Of a stretch of DNA of 64,000 nt, positions 59,510-64,000 are shown in pieces (positions within the stretch are counted from its first letter, which is position 1; every line of letters starts with the position of its first letter). The stretch comes from Adineta steineri (taxonomy: Eukaryota > Rotifera > Eurotatoria > Adinetida > Adinetidae). Both the position numbers and the translations under genes were made by a program. The DNA lies in assembly GCA_905250115.1 (NCBI GenBank), contig CAJNOI010000073.1, positions 382,827 through 446,826 on the forward strand, written 5' to 3'. The notes beneath the pieces were generated by a model that was not told the origin of the DNA, made no database searches, and saw nothing but the letters and a program-made list of their open reading frames with translations.

Positions 59510-62377
59510 ATGGCTCAAGCAGTAGCATCTAATTTTCGACGTCGTATTCTTGGTTCAAGGCAAGATACAACAAATGATGCATTGCCTATTACATTAAATT
59601 CAAATAATTCTTATCAAAGCCGTCCATTTACACGTATTGATAAACGATCTATTGAAAAAGTATGGAAACAAATGGATCGTATTGTAAAATATTGTCAAAT
59701 GCCAAAAATGAATTTAAAAAATTCTCCACCATATATGCTTGATATTCTACCAGATTTTTATCAAATATTACGTGAAATAATTACGAATTATGAAGATCGT
59801 TTACATATATTAAATGATATTGAATATTTTCGTATATTTATTGATAATCTTATTGATTTATGTACAAAAACAATTGAATGTTTTAAACGTGCTGGTCATC
59901 ATATGTATGATGAACAATCAAATTATCGAAAACAATTTATAAAATTTTCATTATATTTTTCACATAATTTAACTGAATTAAAATCTTTATTTAAAGATGG
60001 AATATTTGAAGGTGAACGTTTTCGTTTAACAAAACAAGAAGCAAATGAATTTTGGAAAAGTAATTTTAATGAAAGGTAAAAATAATAACAAACAACATAG
60101 TATTTATCTGTAAAAATAATTTTCATCTCCTAGAACTATTATACCATGGAAAGAATTTAAAGAAAAATTAAATTCTATTCATCAAATACATTCATATAAT
60201 GAATCAATAGCTTTACAAAATACAATTGATTTAACAAATAATAATCATGTATCAATATTTGAATTTGATGTTTTTACAAGGTAAAAATCTATTATTAATA
60301 AAAATATTTTTGAGATGTTAGAAAAATAAATTACGCAATATATTTTCTAAGCATAAATTCGCTGTCCATTCATATTTTTCTGTTTCTTTTCTCTTGTAAA
60401 CTATTTCGTTATGTCTTCATAGTATTACATATATATTTCAATGAGTTTAAAAGTCATTGCATAATTAGACATGTCTCCAATATAGATGTCAGGAGAAATA
60501 CTTTTCTGGATTTCTATATCACCTTCTACTACTTCCATAAGACAATTTATATTATATAAAATAGATTATTTCATCCATGGTCATCACTATTAACCAACTG
60601 GAAATTATTAGCTATAACTCATCCCGGTTTTATGGCATTTATGACATATGATGAAGTGAAAGCAATATTAACAAATTGTACGGATAAACCAGGTAGTTAT
60701 GTATTTCGATTGAGTTGTACACGACTTGGTCAATGGGCTATCGGCTATGTAACATTACAAAATACAATACTTCAAACGATACCACAAACAAAACCATTAA
60801 TTCAATCATTAATCGATGGAGAACGAGAAGGATAGTAAGTTTAGGAATTTCAATTTTTCTTATTATAATAATAAAATAAAAATTTGTTTTTTCGTAGTTA
60901 TAAATATCCCAATGGAAAAAATCTTCATATTGATTTATCTTCGGCTTTAAGACCAACAGAATCTGATCGTATATTTGTATCCGAAGAAGAATTTTCAATA
61001 TATTGTAATATGGGTACAAGTTTTGAATTATGTAAAATATGTTCAGTTAATAATAAAGATAGTAAAATTCAACCATGTGGTCATTTAATATGCCAAAGTT
61101 GTTTAATATCTTGGCAGGTAGAATTATGGCATATTTTTTTTTCCTTATTATTATAAAAAATATTTTATTAGAATCAAAAGAATATCAAACCGCCACCATT
61201 ATGTCCATTTTGTCGTGGTGAAATAAAAGGTTTTGAATCCGTTATTGTTAATCCATTTGATAATTCAACAATAGAAAATAAAAAAGAATCAAGTCCAAAT
61301 GAATTCGATGATGTAAATAAAGCGAACTTTAATTTTTGTTTAATTAAATTAATCTTGTTTATTTAGCAAAAGATAGACGCCAATCCAAATGTTCAAAACT
61401 TACAATCACTTGCAACTACTCGTCCAATAAATAATGAGAATAATCATAATATGAATGTTTTATCAGATAATCAAATATCTTCATCTCCTCCTCCTCCTCC
61501 TATTCCTCCTCGTCCTGTGAATATGAAATTAATTTCAAATATTCCTCAACGATTTCAATTACATCAATTTCCACCAGTAAATAATAATGATATTTTATTA
61601 CTTCCATCACGATCTTCAAGTATTAAGCAAAGACCATTATCATTAATATCATCAAGTGATAGTCTTAGTGATTCATTTAGTAAGAATATAAGTGAATTAT
61701 AAAAAAACAATTTCAACGATTTTTCTTTTAGATCAATTATCATCTGCATCAGGAGATATACGTTCGACTAGTTCACAAAATGGTATTAATAATCATGTCA
61801 ATTCTGAATATGAATCTATAAAGTATGACTTTTGAATTTAAATCTTACCATAGCATTTATTTTGAGGGTGGGTGGGTGTGGGTTTGGGTTTAAGTCTGGG
61901 TTTGGCACCCAAACTGTTTGGGGGATTGGGTACTAAACCCAAACTCACCAAACTTAAACAGTTTGGGTTCGGGTCATTGCCCAATCGTATCATCAATATC
62001 TCATGTTATATAATTTATTTATTGCGATATTAGACTGACTGATCTATTTCATTCACTTTTTTGTTCATATAAATGTATTCAATTTCTACTGAATATTAAC
62101 ATTATCTTACAGAAAACATGTGAAGCAAACAATTATTTTCTTTTATATTTTTAGTCTATCTTCTAATGATCAATTTCGAACAATAGATGATATACGTAAT
62201 CGATTAATATTAGAAAATAATATTGATCAGACACGTATTGAAGCTGTTTTAATCTTAACTCAAGGTTTATCATTATCGAAACAATATGAAATGTCTAAAT
62301 TATTTCTTAATCAAGTAAAACATGAACAAGAAAAATTATCAGATCATAGTAGTATGATAATTAATGAATGCTTATGA
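59510..62377 (+). CDS. CBL: CBL E3 ubiquitin ligase
   Basis: Start ATG 59510 ([15 protein letters not shown]), stop at 62377. The tyrosine-kinase-binding module is complete: four-helix bundle ([37 protein letters not shown]), EF-hand-like part ([24 protein letters not shown]), and divergent SH2 ([35 protein letters not shown]). A linker with [14 protein letters not shown] leads into the [29 protein letters not shown]...[11 protein letters not shown] proline-rich stretch ([12 protein letters not shown]) and a UBA-like end ([20 protein letters not shown]) follow. Role: ubiquitination and down-regulation of activated receptor tyrosine kinases. The phosphotyrosine-binding Arg (FRLS) is present. 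An intron at about 61825-62155 contains a G-rich hairpin. Confidence 0.93.
61866..61983. repeat. G-quadruplex motif and 13-bp inverted repeat in a CBL intron
   Basis: Five GGG runs with 1-3 nt loops occur at 61866-61888 (GGGTGGGTGGGTGTGGG, then TTTGGG), a textbook G4 pattern. A perfect inverted repeat ACCCAAACTGTTT (61907-61919) / AAACAGTTTGGGT (61956-61968) follows, within a GTTTGGGT-rich tract. The wording is close to the other G-rich tracts of the window. Confidence 0.8.
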
Positions 62378-62621
62378 ATCCAATTAATCAAAATTTGTCA
62401 TTTTTTTTATCGACAGTATATCTATTAAATCTGTTTTTCCTTTCTTCGATTTTCTTAAAAGAAAAATTTGTTAAGTTTTTTTTTTGTATATGTTTCTTAA
62501 ATATAAAAATTAATTTATTTGACAATTGATAATCTGTGTGTACGTGTGTATTTGTGTTTTTTTTATTTGTGTCTATACTAAAAATATGTTATATTTGTAG
62601 ATAATAACAATTCTTAAAAGA

Positions 62622-64000
62622 ATGAAAGAAGATATTTCAAGTAAGTTTTGTTTTGTATAGATGAACGTAATTTTTCATTTCATTTCTGTATAGCAACATG
62701 CGTTGCTGCTGTTTTCTCTGACATCGAACCGGAACCTCAAGTATATTTCGTTTCCTTTTTTGATATTTTTATTTATAATCGAAATTTTCTAGTTGAAAGA
62801 TATTGAAAAATTTATGCGTGATCATGGTTGTCAACAAGATGTCGAGGGTGGTACAAATGAATTAGAAGATAAAGTTAAATCGATTATAAATGAATTAAGA
62901 AATGTACTTAAAGAAACAATAGCAGAAGGAGGTAAAGAAAACTATGATCTTTGTTAATTGATAGAGAAATAAAAAATATTTATTTTATTAGAAATGGAAA
63001 TGTTTCTTAATTCCGTAATGAGTTTAATTTTACTTGTACCTGAAGATAAAATTAATCGACCGATTGCAAGTTTTTCCGAAGCAATTGTCAATGCAAATCT
63101 ACCAGAAAAATATGGACCAATGAAACTTCGAGTGTAAGTTAAAAAAAATCATAAAAGAAAAATATAATATGTATGTGTTTTCTATAGGTTAACAAATTTG
63201 ATTTACGTTGTACCAGAACGCAGTAATACGGATAAATATCGAATTCTAATTGATTTAATCAAATGTGCACGAAATCATCGATGCATTAATGCTGTTTCAG
63301 TTGGAATTAATCAGGTATTATTCAAAAAAACATATTATGTATTTTTCCACAGTAATCATGCTCGTTAGCACCTATAAACACGGTCACTAGCTCGCTAAAT
63401 ATGTGTGCATTATGTCTCAATTTTAATAATCTCTAATATCATTGCTGTGTATATTTAAGTCAGATAGTTAGTTAATTTAGGAATTAGATAAAATACATCT
63501 AAAACACATCTACATCCATACTATGTTAACGTCCATTCTGACGAGTAATAGCTTTGCGGCCGACTTTCTGGAAAGCAAATTTCCGTGGAAAGCTTATGTT
63601 CATCAAGCACCTTCTTATAAATCTCGACCAGCTTATAACGAGGTTGTAAATACTTTTTATTTGAATTCTAGTATGGTCAACAATATGACGTACGAAATAG
63701 TCTTAGAGTATGTCGAAAGATAGAGCATCAAATATGATACAAAAAGAGACATATTCTAACAAAAATGTTTCACGTAAATAAGGCTTATATATATTTTTAT
63801 TGTTAGTGATTATAACTAGTACGAATACTTAAATTCTATTCTTATCTGCAAATAAAGATGACAATTAGACATAATATAGTTTTCAACTAATCTTAATAAT
63901 AATCGGATTACATTAAATATTATTTCAGTTGATAGTTCAGTATCGAACTATTAAATGTATTTTATTGTTGCAAGAATTACATTATTCATATTTTCAATCG
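62622..64000 (+). CDS. EIF3M: eIF3 subunit M, 5' part
   Basis: Start ATG 62622 (MKEDIS), whose first exon ends at 62640. The next exons are 62694-62741 (TCVAAVFSDIEPEPQ), then LKDIEKFMRDHGCQQDVEGG, EMFLNSVMSLILLVPEDKI, and RVLTNLIYVVPERSNTDKYRILIDLIKCA up to 63315. These match the N-terminal helical repeats of eIF3m, and all joins are in frame. The PCI domain and the C-terminus lie beyond the right edge, after an intron of at least 685 bp. Role: component of the eIF3 translation initiation complex. It is downstream of CBL on the same strand, 244 bp away. Confidence 0.82.
63523..63723 (+). other. Open frame of unknown origin inside an eIF3M intron
   Basis: 66 codons (NSFAADFLESKFPWKAYVHQ, then YKSRPAYNEVVNTFYL) with somewhat balanced base composition inside a long intron. 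It could be a relic of a transposase or another gene. No family is recognised with confidence and no catalytic residues are seen. Confidence 0.25.

Overview
The window reads as animal DNA from a bdelloid rotifer or a close relative. This is inferred from gene content and gene style. The sequence is AT-rich, introns are mostly about 45-70 bp with GT-AG ends, and the right half holds plainly metazoan genes (innexin, CBP/p300, CBL, WDR24, SLC13, an ornithine carrier, a DHHC enzyme, NOP2, eIF3M). The left half carries natural-product genes of the bacterial/fungal type (a type I polyketide synthase, a nonribosomal peptide synthetase and a bacterial-like sulfotransferase). Bdelloids are known to hold horizontally acquired genes of these classes. 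No marker fixes the species.

Layout. 1-2.9 kb: 5' part of an ABCB-type transporter (minus strand). 2.9-8.2 kb: gene-poor DNA with one copy of a dispersed repeat, a wrecked PSMD12/Rpn5 copy, a candidate hammerhead ribozyme, tandem duplications and G-rich telomere-like tracts. 8.3-9.6 kb: intronless sulfotransferase (plus). 10.7-15.2 kb: NRPS (minus). 18.2-26.8 kb: 2,842-residue reducing PKS (minus). 27-34 kb: decayed DNA with an unidentified pseudogene, a minisatellite, a prolyl 4-hydroxylase pseudogene and a second, direct-orientation copy of the dispersed repeat. 34-64 kb: compact core animal genes with only small non-autonomous transposons and repeats in introns or spacers.

The most interesting unit is the PKS-NRPS-sulfotransferase block. 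PKS and NRPS are co-directional, PKS first. The PKS ends in a thioesterase remnant without a catalytic serine, and the NRPS begins with an intact condensation domain but has no upstream loading module. A handover in trans (polyketide acyl chain to the NRPS condensation domain, one amino acid added, possible sulfation) is therefore a reasonable but untested model. The block sits between two direct copies of an AT-rich repeat about 29.5 kb apart, among pseudogenes and telomere-like tracts, which looks like an accessory or subtelomere-like segment joined to a core gene block near 34 kb. There are three assembly gaps (10 N at 13374, 10 N at 28473, 100 N at 42061). The first lies inside the NRPS and the third removes the end of the innexin.
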